Assembly: GCA_022606425.2 (NCBI GenBank)
Contig: JAHDVF020001374.1
Coordinates: 186,001-250,000, forward strand
DNA: 64,000 bases
Reading direction: 5' to 3'
Source: Lepidostoma basale
Lineage: Eukaryota; Arthropoda; Insecta; Trichoptera; Lepidostomatidae
Below the pieces are notes generated by a model that was not told the DNA's origin, did no database searches, and saw only the letters and a list, made by a program, of their open reading frames with translations. The stretch's first letter is position 1, and each line of letters opens with the position of its first letter. Position numbers and translations under genes: made by a program. Of this stretch, positions 1 through 9,939 are shown in pieces.

Positions 1-247
1 ATTAAGTATTTACGTCTTGAATGTACACTTAATTCTGTTTTTACGCGGTGAATACTTTTTGCAGAATATCGCGTAGAAAGGAAAGTATGTTATTATATAT
101 GAAATAGGAATTCCTTTTGTATAAAAATCACTTCATGGTAGAAATCGTTACACAAATTATTGTTTACTTGCAATTCACTATATTCAAATTATGAAAACAC
201 GCCATAAATTAAAAAAAAACTAAAATAAATAAATATACAGGTATATT

Positions 248-642
248 GTTTGTCTTATTATTTTTTATATACTTTGTATATACAACACTTACTATATTTT
301 TTTTTAAATTACATATCAGACATGTTTCGAACAACCGGTCCTTCTTCAGTGATACATATTATAAAGATAAATATTTAAAATTGTTAACAAATGTGATCAG
401 TTTTAACAGATGTTATAAAAAATTATTTTGGTAATAAATAAAAAAAATGCAAAATTAAACTTTATGACATCTGTCAAAACTGATCATATTTGTAAACAAT
501 TTTATAATATTTTAAATATGTATCTTTATAATATGTATCACTGAAGAAGGACCGGTTGTCTGAAACATGGCTGATATATAATTTAATTTTTTTTCAAGTT
601 AGTGTTGTATATACGAAGTATATAAAAAGAAAAAGACAAATA
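248..642. mobile_element. Fold-back element (TTCTTCAGTG type)
   Basis: Two arms of about 175 bases (248-420 and 461-642) are inverted copies around a 40-base loop. Shared landmarks are GACATGTTTCGAACAACCGG, CTTCTTCAGTGATACATATT and GATCAGTTTTAACAGATG. No coding potential is seen. Related arms recur at 5970, 29790, 31690, 38610 and 41091. Non-autonomous DNA element by structure; class unknown. Confidence 0.8.
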
Positions 643-782
643 AAACATCTACAACACAAAGTACGGCGAACATTGAAGAAATATATATTAGTTCGTATAA
701 TGTACTTGATTTTTGAATTTTGACTTTGTTACTCTGATGAAACTCTGTTCGGAGGGAAACCAGTCGGTAGTTAAAAAAAATA

Positions 783-1045
783 AACTAACTAAAGAAATCC
801 GATGTGAAAGGCAGAAGGACTAAACTGCCAAACTGTTATTTCCTGACATATTTCTTTTGGTACCTCAACATTCACACTTCGTGTCATTCATGCACGTCGA
901 TTTTTCCGACTCCTCACGTGGCCGACATTTAATCGTGCCACCTTTTTTTGGATCTTCTTCTATTTCTAATTTTACTAACGTCATACATATACTTTCTTTA
1001 CCATTATTTCTTCATTCATTCTTTCCAAGGATCCAAAACCAAATG
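783..1045 (-). mobile_element. LINE-A fragment, decayed
   Basis: The antisense strand carries the 3' part of the LINE-A reading frame (landmarks TGCACGTCGATTTTTCCGAC and CGTGCCACC) with many lesions. The characteristic CTAAC tail starts near 783. This is one of three old copies in the first 2 kb. Confidence 0.75.
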
Positions 1046-1053
1046 TTTAAGAT

Positions 1054-1385
1054 TTAACTAACTAACTAATTATCACGCTTTTTAACCGGAGAGGTAGGCA
1101 GAATGGAAGGACTGCCATACTGTTCTGTCCTGATATACATCTCTAGATTCCTCTACATTCGTTCATCGTTACATGCACGCTCGTCGATTTTACGTCGACG
1201 TCTTTAAGTATTTGATAATTTGCGTTATGCTATGCTTCTCTTCATCTTTCATGGCTTATATTTCCACTCACACTGCTTGTATACAACATTTGAACCATTC
1301 TTCTCTCGTCCATTCGTTCAACATGTCTAAATCAACTCAGAGATCCTTTGTTATTTTTACTGTGCTCAATGTTACTATCAAATCA
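1054..1385 (-). mobile_element. LINE-A fragment, decayed
   Basis: Begins with CTAACTAACTAATTATCACG, the inverted LINE-A tail, and runs through the inverted GRPRK...RRACMTRC region. Numerous frameshifts. It sits almost head to tail with the preceding fragment. Confidence 0.75.
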
Positions 1386-1651
1386 TAAACATACCCGTTT
1401 TTACGTATTTAGAACGAATAAACGATGAAAAATTTCATAATATCTGAATTTTATTTATTTCGAGTGCCTTTCAATTAACCTTCGTTTTGTGCAATAATTA
1501 CTGTGTTGATACCAGAACATTCAATAAAATAAACATATTGCGTTGACTTGGGCCTATGCATCGTATGAGAGTTTGGAGCTCCCAGTAACTTTAATGTAAT
1601 GTAATTTTATACAGAAGAGCTAAGAAGTAGACCAATATTTCGATGGTGAGA

Positions 1652-1815
1652 GGATGCACGTCGATTTCTCCGACTCCTCACGTTGCCGACATTTATTCGT
1701 GCTACGGTTTTCTTCTATTTCTTGTTCCACCAACGTCATACGAGAACATATACTTTTTTACCATTATTTCTTCATTCATTCTTTCCGAGTGTTCAAAACA
1801 AAATGTTTAGGAGTT
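1652..1815 (-). mobile_element. LINE-A fragment
   Basis: Contains the inverted RRACM region (GCACGTCGATTTCTCCGACT) and ends in AAAACAAAATGTTTAGGAG, as does the fragment ending at 1045. The two may therefore be duplicates of one another. Confidence 0.65.
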
Positions 1816-1948
1816 TTTAACTAGACAGACTGTCAGCCCCTAGAGCAACAAAACTGGATGGTGGAAGCCAAAGATGTGACTGAGATGTATCTAAAAGGAA
1901 GCTAAGACACACCAACAGTTGTATGGCTGAATTTGATGACGACTCAGT

Positions 1949-2408
1949 CTTCTTTCCCCTCGCCTCTTCCCGTTACTCGGGGTCGGCTTTTCTTATCATT
2001 TGACGCCAGGTATTTCTTTCGTAGGCAGCTTCATCCTTAAGGTCTAGGGCCTTCATATCACTCTGCACATTCGTCAGCCAGGTAGTTTGAGGTCTTCCTC
2101 TCACTCTTCTACTAGACACAGAAAGACACCTTTTCACTATATGGTCGTGAGGTCTCCTCATCACATGACCATACCATCGGAGCCTTGTTTCTGATAACTT
2201 TTGTTTTATGGGGGCTACCTTAAAACTTCCCCTCACATATTCATTGCGCACCTTGTCTTTCGATGTGACTCCTCCCGATCACCGCAGCATGCGCATTTCT
2301 GTTGTATGGAGTTTTTGTTCATGGATCTTTTTAGCTGGCCATACTTCGCTTCTGTATAGTAATGCCGGCCGGATAGCTGTTTTATAAATCTTGATCTGTT
2401 TTATAAAC
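1949..2408 (-). mobile_element. RTE-like LINE 3' end with 14-bp target-site duplication
   Basis: The antisense frame reads KLHTTEMRMLR, KVRNEYVRGSFKVAPIKQKL, RLRWYGHVMRRP and GRPQTTWLTNVQ, the C-terminal segment typical of RTE-type LINE polyproteins. The copy is 5'-truncated. Perfect direct repeats GATGACGACTCAGT at 1935-1948 and 2409-2422 mark the target-site duplication. The 92-codon 3' part (1973-2251) is still open. Confidence 0.9.
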
Positions 2409-2924
2409 GATGACGACTCAGTTAATTTAATAATTATTTTATCTTTGTTTATTATCTTTGTATTATTTTTATGCTTTGCGTAACGTGTTATTTCAAAACC
2501 GTGAAAAAGAAATCCCTATACGAACAGAATTCACTGTTTTTAGATGAAAACTAAATTAAGTGCTATTAAGAATTCTTAGAATGGCTCCAAATGTACACTT
2601 GCATATTTTATAAGCGTATATTTCTCTTATTTGTTCGCTCTTAACGTTCAATGTGTTGTTTGTAATTAAGGTTTATTAAAATTGAATTCAGTGATGGGTA
2701 AACTAATGACAATATTGTGCTAAGAAATTCCTATTGACATCATTAATTATTAATACGAATAAATATTTTATTATATTTTAGGGGAACGGCGTGCTTCGTA
2801 TTAAAGATGATTTTGGATAATGCCTTATTAAGGTGAAACAAGCATTTTACATCAAATATAAGAACATCTTGAAAACAGAATTTATCAATGAAAGCGAAAA
2901 CGGGACTTCAGTCCCGTGAGTTCA

Positions 2925-3385
2925 GACCGTTCGAGTTCTGGTCCAAACGCTTATGTATGGAAGCGAAGCATGGAACTTGCAGAAGAAGGATGAGAGCAGA
3001 GATGAGGTCCTTAAGACGTATGTGTGATAGAACGATATACGACAGAATCTCTAATTCTGATATAATAAAGGGATGTTGAGCGGAATAAGGTATTATGAAC
3101 AAAATTATGAAAGGATTGCTGCGTTGGTTCGGACATAGGAACGAAGGAACGGACGAAGCGCATGGATGGTGAAAGAATGGTAAAGAAAGTATACGTTAAT
3201 GATGTAAATGGAGTACGGAATTGAGGTAGACCAAGAAAAACATGGCATAACCAAATCAATCAAATTTTAAAAGTTGGTCAGGTAAGAAGTCGGAAGAATC
3301 GACGTGCGTGTATGACTCGCTGTATAAATGTGGAGGAACTAAAGAGGTGTATCAGGATAGAATGGTGTGATGGTTTGTTGTTGTT
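2925..3385 (+). mobile_element. LINE-A copy with (GTT)n tail
   Basis: The sense frame, broken by stops and shifts, gives [13 protein letters not shown], MRSLRRMC and RRACMTRC blocks. It ends GATGGTTTGTTGTTGTTG, a GTT-type tail unlike the GTTA tail of most copies. The copies at 33640 and 43370 share this variant. Confidence 0.8.
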
Positions 3386-3475
3386 GTCTAGAAAACAGAA
3401 GTTTTCATTCGTGTTTATTATTTAATATGGGGTTTTATATCATTGTTGAAGAAACAATAAATAACTGCATACATG
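3386..3475 (+). mobile_element. Half of the AAACAGACG MITE-like family
   Basis: Sequence of the type CTAGAAAACAGAAGTTTTCA, then ATTATTTAATATGG and CAAGAAACAATAAATAA. This is the right half of a repeat that occurs about a dozen times in the window. It directly abuts the LINE tail at 3385. Confidence 0.65.
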
Positions 3476-3840
3476 TTTTGATGTTTAAGCTACTAGGGTC
3501 ACACATTATGTTCCGGATGGTTATCTTCGACAGCGTCAGCACAGACTGTTTTATCTCCCAGCATGCAGAATCAACCTGCCTCTGGTGATGCCGGTGGGGA
3601 GAGCAATCAAACTGCTGAACATGATCGCTTCGGAGATCGATGTCTTTCATATTCGCGAAAGTACGTTCAGAAGACAAATACTCTTGATTTTGGAGAGTAT
3701 CTTGTATCCCTAATGTCGAACCTCTCATGCGTTCCTGGTATTATATATTTTTTATGTTTTACCTGTTCGCAATAATTGTAGTTTGTAATATCTTTTGAGA
3801 AAATAAACTGATTTGATTCGATTTGATTTGATTTGATAAC
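3476..3840 (+). mobile_element. Repeat with (TTTGAT)n tail, probable LINE 3' end
   Basis: Ends AAATAAACTGATTTGATTCG followed by GATTTGATTTGAT units. An inverted relative lies at 42583-42975 and a more distant one at 37700-38060, sharing AACCTGCCTCTGGTGATGCC. A simple-repeat tail without terminal repeats points to a non-LTR element. It ends about 60 bases before a ChAT exon. Confidence 0.65.
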
Positions 3841-3902
3841 GCTTGAACTGATAACTTCTATAAACAGTGAATGTCACTACATAAAAGAGTGTATTGTTTC
3901 AG

Positions 3903-4074
3903 TATGTACGGCCACCTGGTGTCCACGTACGAGTCTGCCTCTGTGAGGAGGTTCCTGCAAGGGCGGGTGGACAACATCCGTTCCGCCAGCTCCGAGGCGC
4001 TCCGCTGGGCCGAGGCGATGTGCGCGGACCGCGAGCAGGAGCCTTCTAGAAAAGTATCCTTCAACCTCTACTCC
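3903..4074 (+). CDS. ChAT: ChAT exon (third from last)
   Basis: Acceptor ttgtttcag precedes 3903 and donor gtaagt begins at 4075. The first base completes a codon split with an exon outside the window, followed by 57 codons starting [17 protein letters not shown] and ending SFNLYS. The internal ATG at 3904 is not a start codon. The exon carries the choline-binding GRVDNIRS segment. An insect-type acidic linker ([11 protein letters not shown]) sits near its end. Confidence 0.93.
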
Positions 4075-7000
4075 GTAAGTGCTCTAGCAATAAAATACAT
4101 TCACATTTTTTAATGGTTTATATCAGAGTTATCCAAACATTTTGCGGTTTGCAACCTCGTGCAGTTTTTGTTTTTGTTTTGTGTAGGCCTCCTAATATTG
4201 ATTTTTTTAGAAATACATAAACTATAAATTCATTAAAAAAAACATTGTGTAGTATCATTATGAACATTCGTCACACTCGTAATTGCTTTTTAATTATATA
4301 GAAACTAAAGATATTTTATGTATTTTTGGATCTTGGGAAAATCCATGTAATTCGTTTTTCTGGACCGACGTTTCGGAGATCGTTGCAGTCTCCATCTTCA
4401 GAGTGGTTATGAACGTCGGTCTAGAAAGACGAGTTACGCGGAATTTCCCGAGATCCCAAAATACTAACCGTGAAAATATACGCAAATATTCAAAAATATT
4501 TTAATTTAACAAAATAATAATAATAATTTAATTTTTCGTAACTCCTAACACTATTGGATTATATAGAATCGTTAAACTTCAACACCTTACCATTATCATT
4601 TCATATGTAAACCTAATAAAATTGTATACAGATACCAGAATTGGCTGCGAGCTGCGGAAACCGGTCGAAAATACAAACATTAATTTTAACTAAATATACA
4701 TTTTAAAATTAAATTTACAATTTATTTTCATTATTTAAAATGAACTGTAAATTCCTTTTTGAAGCTGACGCTGAGCCACTCGCTTTGATAAGGTTTACTT
4801 TACTATAAAAAAAAATCTATACCATTTTACTCGTGGCCTATCCGGGTTTCTGTGGTCGCCACTCCAGAGTGCGTCTGGTTCAAAGTGGTCAATATTGACC
4901 CCCAGGGGTCCATGTCAATGAATGAAAAAATTGGGGTCCATTAGATGTAAATGGGATTTCTAGGATAGTGGAGGCAAGCCGTTACCAAAATTTTGGCTTC
5001 CCTCAAATATAATTATCTACCTCACAAATAGTATCTATGTAGATACTTATGTATTTTAATTATTTCTTATGATTTTCGTAAATTCCTTGATAATATGAAT
5101 ATGTCATAAAATTGTCCCTCCCATTAAAACACGAATTTTAGAGTATTTATTTTAAGTAAAAATGGTGGATTTGTATTTTGTTTCGTTTTAATAAATTACT
5201 GTACAACGATAAAACTTAACATACATTTTATTTCAATGAATTCTTTTCTACAGCAAATCCTGTTAATGAGAGTAACTCTACGTCAGCTTCATAAACAAAC
5301 TCTAGAAGTTTTATTTTATTTTATGGGAATGGCATGTTTCGCCCTCCTGAGGCATTATCAACATTTGATAATGCCATAGAAGGGCGTAACATTGCCATAA
5401 AATATAATAAACCTGACGTTTTTTTTCGTATTAATTATTTAATGTGGAGTTTTGTATCATTGTTCAAGAAGCAATAAACTTATAGTTGATGAATTTATTT
5501 AAAAAATACTATATTAGGATGACGTACAGGAAAAAAAATTGGGAGCCTATGGTTTATCTATGATTTGGTCTTTTCAAGGAACAAAAAAAGATGGAACTCT
5601 TCGAGCTGGCCGTCAAGAAGCAGACTGACACAATGGTCCAGAATATCCTCGGACAAGGGATAGACAACCACCTGCTCGCCCTGAGAGAGACGTGCAGGGA
5701 AATGTTCAGCGGGAGGCTGCCGGACCTCTTCACAGATGACTCCTACAAGACCTCCATCTGCTACAAGCTATCAACCAGCCAGGTTGCATTTTACTATTAA
5801 TCTTGGATTTCCTGGCTTTATTTGCATTAGCAATAACTACATTTTTATGATATCATATTAGTGGATTCATCTCTTATGTTTCTTATCAATTTAATTTTGT
5901 AGTGTCCATGAAATCAAATAGGTTCATTCTATATTCGCCATAACTTTGTGTTGCGGATGTTTAATGTTTCTTTTTTATATAGTATTTTGTATACAACACA
6001 CACTTTATTAAAAAATTTAAATTAAAAACCAAACATGTTTCGGACAAAAAAAAATATCATTAATTTAATAAAGTTAATGGCGTTGAAATATAGTATGTTC
6101 ATAATAAAAATATAACTTTGAACGATCTCGTCATTTAATAAATTAATTAATACAAGCAATCAAAAATATTATAAATAATCAAATAATTTAACGTCGGTCC
6201 ATTATTTGATTTATTTCTTTTGTTGTAAGATACCTGGACCCCAACAAGAAGTTTAAATTATTATTTTAAATTTATTTACAATATTTATTATAACAAAAGC
6301 ATAAACATTAATATATGACAAAACTGACCACATTCGTGAAAAAAAACTTTAAATATTTTTAATATTTAAAAACTAACTAACTAACCGTCACGCCGTCTCC
6401 CTGAAGGAGTAGGCAGAAAGAATGGACTGCCACACCTTTCTTTCCTGACATATTTCTCTCGCTTCCTCAACATTCATACATCGTGTCATGCACGCGCGTC
6501 GATTTCTCTGACTCATCACATGGCCGACATTCAATATTTGATTTATTTGATCGTGCCACGTTTTCCTTGGTCTTCCTCTATTTCTGGTACCATTTACATC
6601 ATTAACATATAATTTTTTTACCATTCTTTCTTCATTCATTCTTTCCATATGTCCAAACCATCTTAATGATCCTTTCATTATTTTGTTCATGACACCATCA
6701 TTCGCACCGCATTCACTTCTTATATTTTCATTCGACACTCTATCATACACAGAGTATCCACACATTCGTCTAAGAGATCTCATTTCTACTGCATTTATTC
6801 TACTTTCATCCTTCCTTTGCCAGTTCCATGCTTCGCTTCCATACATAAGGGTCGGTAGAAGAACACCATTGTGCACTGCCATTCTAGCTTTTTTGGATAG
6901 GTTTTAATATTTATATTTCTATAATATCACTGATGTCCGAAACCTGTTTGGTTTTTAATTTTTTTTAGTAAAGTGTGTGTTGTATACAAATTATATAATC

Positions 7001-9939
7001 GAACATAAAAAGAGAGAAACATCATATAAGTTCATTTTCAAATTTTATTATTTTCCTGATGCACTACCATATTCATGCAACAGTTAGTACCAATCAATGG
7101 CAGTGTGATAAAAATACTTTTTTCCTTCTTTTTCCTTTTTTTTCTTCTTAGTGTAGACATTGTGGTCTGTTTCTTAAGTGGAATTAGCCTCCTGCGAAGT
7201 CGATTTTGAACTGTCGATCCATCTGTTTGATGGTCTGCCCGTGGGTCATCTACCGTGATGTTAATCGGGCAACACGATAAGAGGGAGTCTATATGAATCC
7301 ATTTTTCATACGCGTGCATGACAATATCTTCTCCTGTGCGTTACCCCATGTAACGACATCTTCGATATCACATATTTCCTTTATCTTATGGCATAACAAG
7401 TTGTTGGAAAGTCTATTATATTTAAAATTATTATCAACAAGACATTTAAAATTAATGGAAACATCTGTTTCCTTGAAGTTTAATGATGTATATTACATCG
7501 GAATGACATGTTAGCACCCCTTACTAAGGCATTATCAAATTACATTTGATAATGTCATAGCAAATAACTTCTAGAAAATAGACCTTTTCATTCACATTAA
7601 TGTGGAATTGGTGGATACTCTGTGTATGATAGAGTGTCAAATGAAAATATAAGAAGTGAGTGCGGTGCAAATGATGGTAATATGAACAAAATAATGAAAG
7701 GATCATTAAGATGGTTTGGACATATGGAATCATTCTGATTTAAGAAAGAATGGTAAAAAAATATATGTTCACGATGTAAATGGAACTAGAAAAAAAGGAA
7801 GACCGAAACACGATCAAATAAATTAAATATTGAATGTCGGCCACGTGAGGAGTCTGAGAAATCGACGCGCGTGCATGACACGATGGATGAATGTTGAGGA
7901 AGCGGGAGAAATATGTCAGAAAAGGAAAGAGTGGCAGTCCATTATTTCTGCCTACCCTTTCTGGGAGACGGCGTAATGGTTAGTGAGTTATTTTAATGTG
8001 AAGCGTTCAATAAACAATAAATAATAATATACTCGTATATACTGACATACTAAATTGAATGTAATTAAAAATGATTTGATTTGGACAATATACTGTATAT
8101 TTAAAAAAAAAAAGGGTATTAATGAGTTAAATTCTAAATAATTTGAATAAATATTATGAATTCGATTAAAATTAAAATAAAATATCTTCCTTACAGTCAA
8201 CGCCACCTCTTGATAAATATTGTAAGCTAAACACTTTTTTCATAAATCATACGCTAACTAACTAACCATCACGCCGTTTCGCCGGAGGGGCAGGCAAAGA
8301 TGATGGATCCCCACACTATTATATCCTAACATAATTCTCGCGCCTCTTCTACATTCACATATCGTGATATGCATGCTCGTCGATTATTCCTACTTTGAAC
8401 ATGGCCGCCTTTGAGTATTTTTTTAATTTAGTCATGCTATGTTTTCCTTTTTGAATATATCGTCGGTTCAAAGGTAAAACTCATTAAGTGGCATTTAATT
8501 TTTTTGCGATTTTTGTATCAGACTTGTGAATTCTTCGTCAGAAAATAATCAGCAAGTATCTTATTAAAGAATAACTGTTATTCTTTAATAAATACACTTG
8601 GTGATTATTTACTGACGTAGAATTCACAAGTCTGATGCAGAAATTGCAAAAAAAAAATTAAATGTCACTTAATGAGTTTTACCTTTGAACCGACGATATC
8701 TTACTGGCCATTCTTTCCTCATCCATTCTTTTCATTTATCCAAACCATATTAGTGATCCTTTCTTAATTTTATTTATCGCGCATTCATCTGCATTACATT
8801 ACTTTCTGCTTCATCATTAGATATTCTATCATACAATGTTTTTCCCGCACATTTTTCTTAGTGACCTCATTTCTACGGTATTTACCATGCTTTCATCATT
8901 TTACTGTCAACTCCAAGCTTCTCTTCCATACATAAGTGTCGGCACTAGTACTCTATTGTCTACTACCATCTTTGTTTCAGTCGATATATTATTTCTAGTT
9001 GCGGTAAAGACTTTTGAGTGCACCATTTATTTTGTTTCCAGCTCCAACCCTTCTTCCGATATCTTTCTCCATTTTCCTTCATATACACACAGTTCCTGTG
9101 TTTATTTTATTTATTACATCTCTCATCTTATTTGTCATTTTAAATCATTTTCAGATTCACGCATCACCTTAGCACTATTCATGTATTATGTGTTTTGTTT
9201 GCCATCGCATTCTCTACCCTGTCCCATTCTCTATGTCCAGCGGACTGTGTACCGAACATGTAAGTATTTATCATTATTCATTATTATGTTAATTTTTTTC
9301 ATCAAAATATAAATTTAATGTTTTTTTGCACTTAATAGTATGTTCATAACACCATCATTCACACCGCATTTTAAAATTATAATTTCTAATTTACTGTATA
9401 CGTAGCTAACACAATACTTTTCTTCCGATATCGATTGGACAAATTATGGAATCCATTGATAGTAAATTATGGATTCGAGTTTAGACACTAATAACTAAAG
9501 ATGCCATAGTCCACTGATTCAGAGCAATTGTACGGAAAATGAAAAATTGCTATTCAACTGTCATAGTGGCTGCATTTAGAGATTCCAAACATATCAATTA
9601 TAGAGTGTTCATTTTAATTTGTTGACAGATTTTACTGTGAGGTTAGTTGTATCTAGACTATATGTCGCGATTTTTATACATCAGCATTATTTTATGTATT
9701 TAATTAAATGGATAATGAAATGATTCCAGGTCGCCTGTTCCACGGACAGCTTCATGGGTTACGGGCCCGTAGTCCCCGATGGGTACGGCGCCAGCTACAA
9801 CCCCCACCCCGACACCATAGTATTCTGCCTCTCCTCCTTCCACTCCGCCGAGGAGACAGACACCGGAAAGTTCGCCAAAGCCCTCGAAGAAGCTTTGGAC
9901 TCCATGAAAGCTCTATTTGAATCCAACAAAAAGGAGTAG
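3903..9939 (+). CDS. ChAT: Choline O-acetyltransferase, C-terminal part (three exons)
   Basis: Makes acetylcholine from choline and acetyl-CoA in the cytosol of cholinergic neurons. Exons 3903-4074, 5579-5782 and 9730-9939 join in phase 0 into about 194 residues ending at a TAG. Visible family motifs are [34 protein letters not shown] (the STS substrate loop of carnitine/choline acyltransferases) and [18 protein letters not shown]. Choline rather than carnitine specificity is supported by V-D-N in GRVDN, where carnitine enzymes have T-E-T, and by N in IDNHLL, where carnitine acetyltransferase has R. The junction [18 protein letters not shown] reads like insect ChAT. The catalytic His and about 500 N-terminal residues lie upstream of the window. 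VAChT, normally nested in the 5' part of this locus, is therefore not expected here. The exons are clearly GC-richer than the introns. Function is very secure; the exon ends come from GT/AG sites and frame. Confidence 0.95.
4318..4475. mobile_element. Fold-back element (CGACGTTTCGGAGATC type)
   Basis: The left arm TTTTTGGATCTTGGGAAAAT...GACCGACGTTTCGGAGATC is inverted at GAACGTCGGTCTAGAAAGAC...GAGATCCCAAAATA, with a loop of about 45 bases. Relatives occur at 16145-16275 and 59945-60085. It lies in the ChAT intron 4075-5578. Confidence 0.75.
4650..4706 (+). mobile_element. Half copy of ACCGGTTTCGG palindromic family
   Basis: GAAACCGGTCGAAAATACAA, then TTTTAACTAAATATACATTTT. Only the right arm is present; complete copies are at 29511, 33287 and 35205. 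Confidence 0.6.
5297..5480. mobile_element. AAACAGACG MITE-like element
   Basis: Has a central palindrome (CATGTTTCGCCCTCCTGAGG against a near-inverse around CATTTGATAATGCC), flanked by CTAGAAGTTTTATTTTA on the left and AATTATTTAATGTGGAG...CAAGAAGCAATAAAC on the right. No protein coding. It lies about 100 bases before the penultimate ChAT exon. Confidence 0.7.
5579..5782 (+). CDS. ChAT: ChAT exon (penultimate)
   Basis: Acceptor cttttcaag precedes GAACAAAAAAAG, giving [15 protein letters not shown] and then [11 protein letters not shown], with LSTSQ at the end. The 68 codons stay in frame with both neighbours. The donor is gttgca, a weak match to the consensus. It is nevertheless forced by the next exon, which resumes with VACSTDSF exactly where the family alignment needs it. 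Confidence 0.92.
5970..7030. mobile_element. Fold-back element split by a LINE-A insertion
   Basis: The left arm (5970-6055: GTATACAACACACACTTTAT...AAACATGTTTCGGAC) and right arm (6931-7030: GTCCGAAACCTGTTTGG...AAAGTGTGTGTTGTATAC) are inverted. They were separated by the LINE-A copy at 6369-6901. The element is in the last ChAT intron. Confidence 0.8.
6369..6901 (-). mobile_element. LINE-A copy, 12-bp target-site duplication, intact C-terminal frame
   Basis: The antisense frame 6388-6882 is open for 164 codons: [67 protein letters not shown] and [11 protein letters not shown], with the stop next to the GTTA tail. It is 5'-truncated at the LSKKA segment. Perfect TTTTAATATTTA repeats at 6357-6368 and 6902-6913 are the target duplication. 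An intact frame and duplication suggest youth. The family resembles RTE/CR1-type LINE C-termini; clade not assigned. Confidence 0.9.
7500..7610. mobile_element. AAACAGACG MITE-like element, partial
   Basis: The palindromic centre AAGGCATTATCAAATTACATTTGATAATG is followed by AACTTCTAGAAAATAGACC. A LINE-A copy continues directly from its right end. Confidence 0.6.
7612..7990 (+). mobile_element. LINE-A copy, 5'-truncated
   Basis: The sense sequence starts in the GYSVYDRVS block and keeps RSECGAN, RWFGHME and RRACMTR with frameshifts. It ends GGCGTAATGGTTAGTGAGTT. A 5' truncation relative to the copy at 6369. Confidence 0.8.
8253..9110 (-). mobile_element. LINE-A copy interrupted by a palindromic element
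   Basis: The left part starts with inverted tail CTAACTAACTAACCATCACG and breaks at 8460. The right part resumes at about 8700 with the inverted RWFGHME, MRSLR and LPYIS(W) blocks. Decayed: many stops on the antisense strand. The interrupting element is listed separately. Confidence 0.75.
8461..8695. mobile_element. Palindromic MITE (CGTCGGTTCAAAGG ends)
   Basis: A 235-bp element whose two halves are nearly complete inverted repeats: CGTCGGTTCAAAGGTAAAAC at the left, the inverse CCTTTGAACCGACG at the right, with AAAGAATAACTGTTATTCTTT at the centre. Flanked on both sides by ATAT, which may be the target duplication or the outermost TIR bases. It splits a LINE-A copy and so is younger than it. 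Confidence 0.8.
9730..9939 (+). CDS. ChAT: ChAT terminal exon
   Basis: Acceptor gattccag precedes 9730. The 69 codons run from [20 protein letters not shown] through [20 protein letters not shown] to ALFESNKKE and a TAG stop. This is the C-terminal acyltransferase lobe, and the short Lys/Glu-rich end matches other ChATs in length. An ATTAAA lies about 25 bases after the stop, but no clear polyadenylation element could be confirmed. Confidence 0.93.
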   Translation, partial: VACSTDSFMGYGPVVPDGYGASYNPHPDTIVFCLSSFHSAEETDTGKFAKALEEALDSMKALFESNKKE

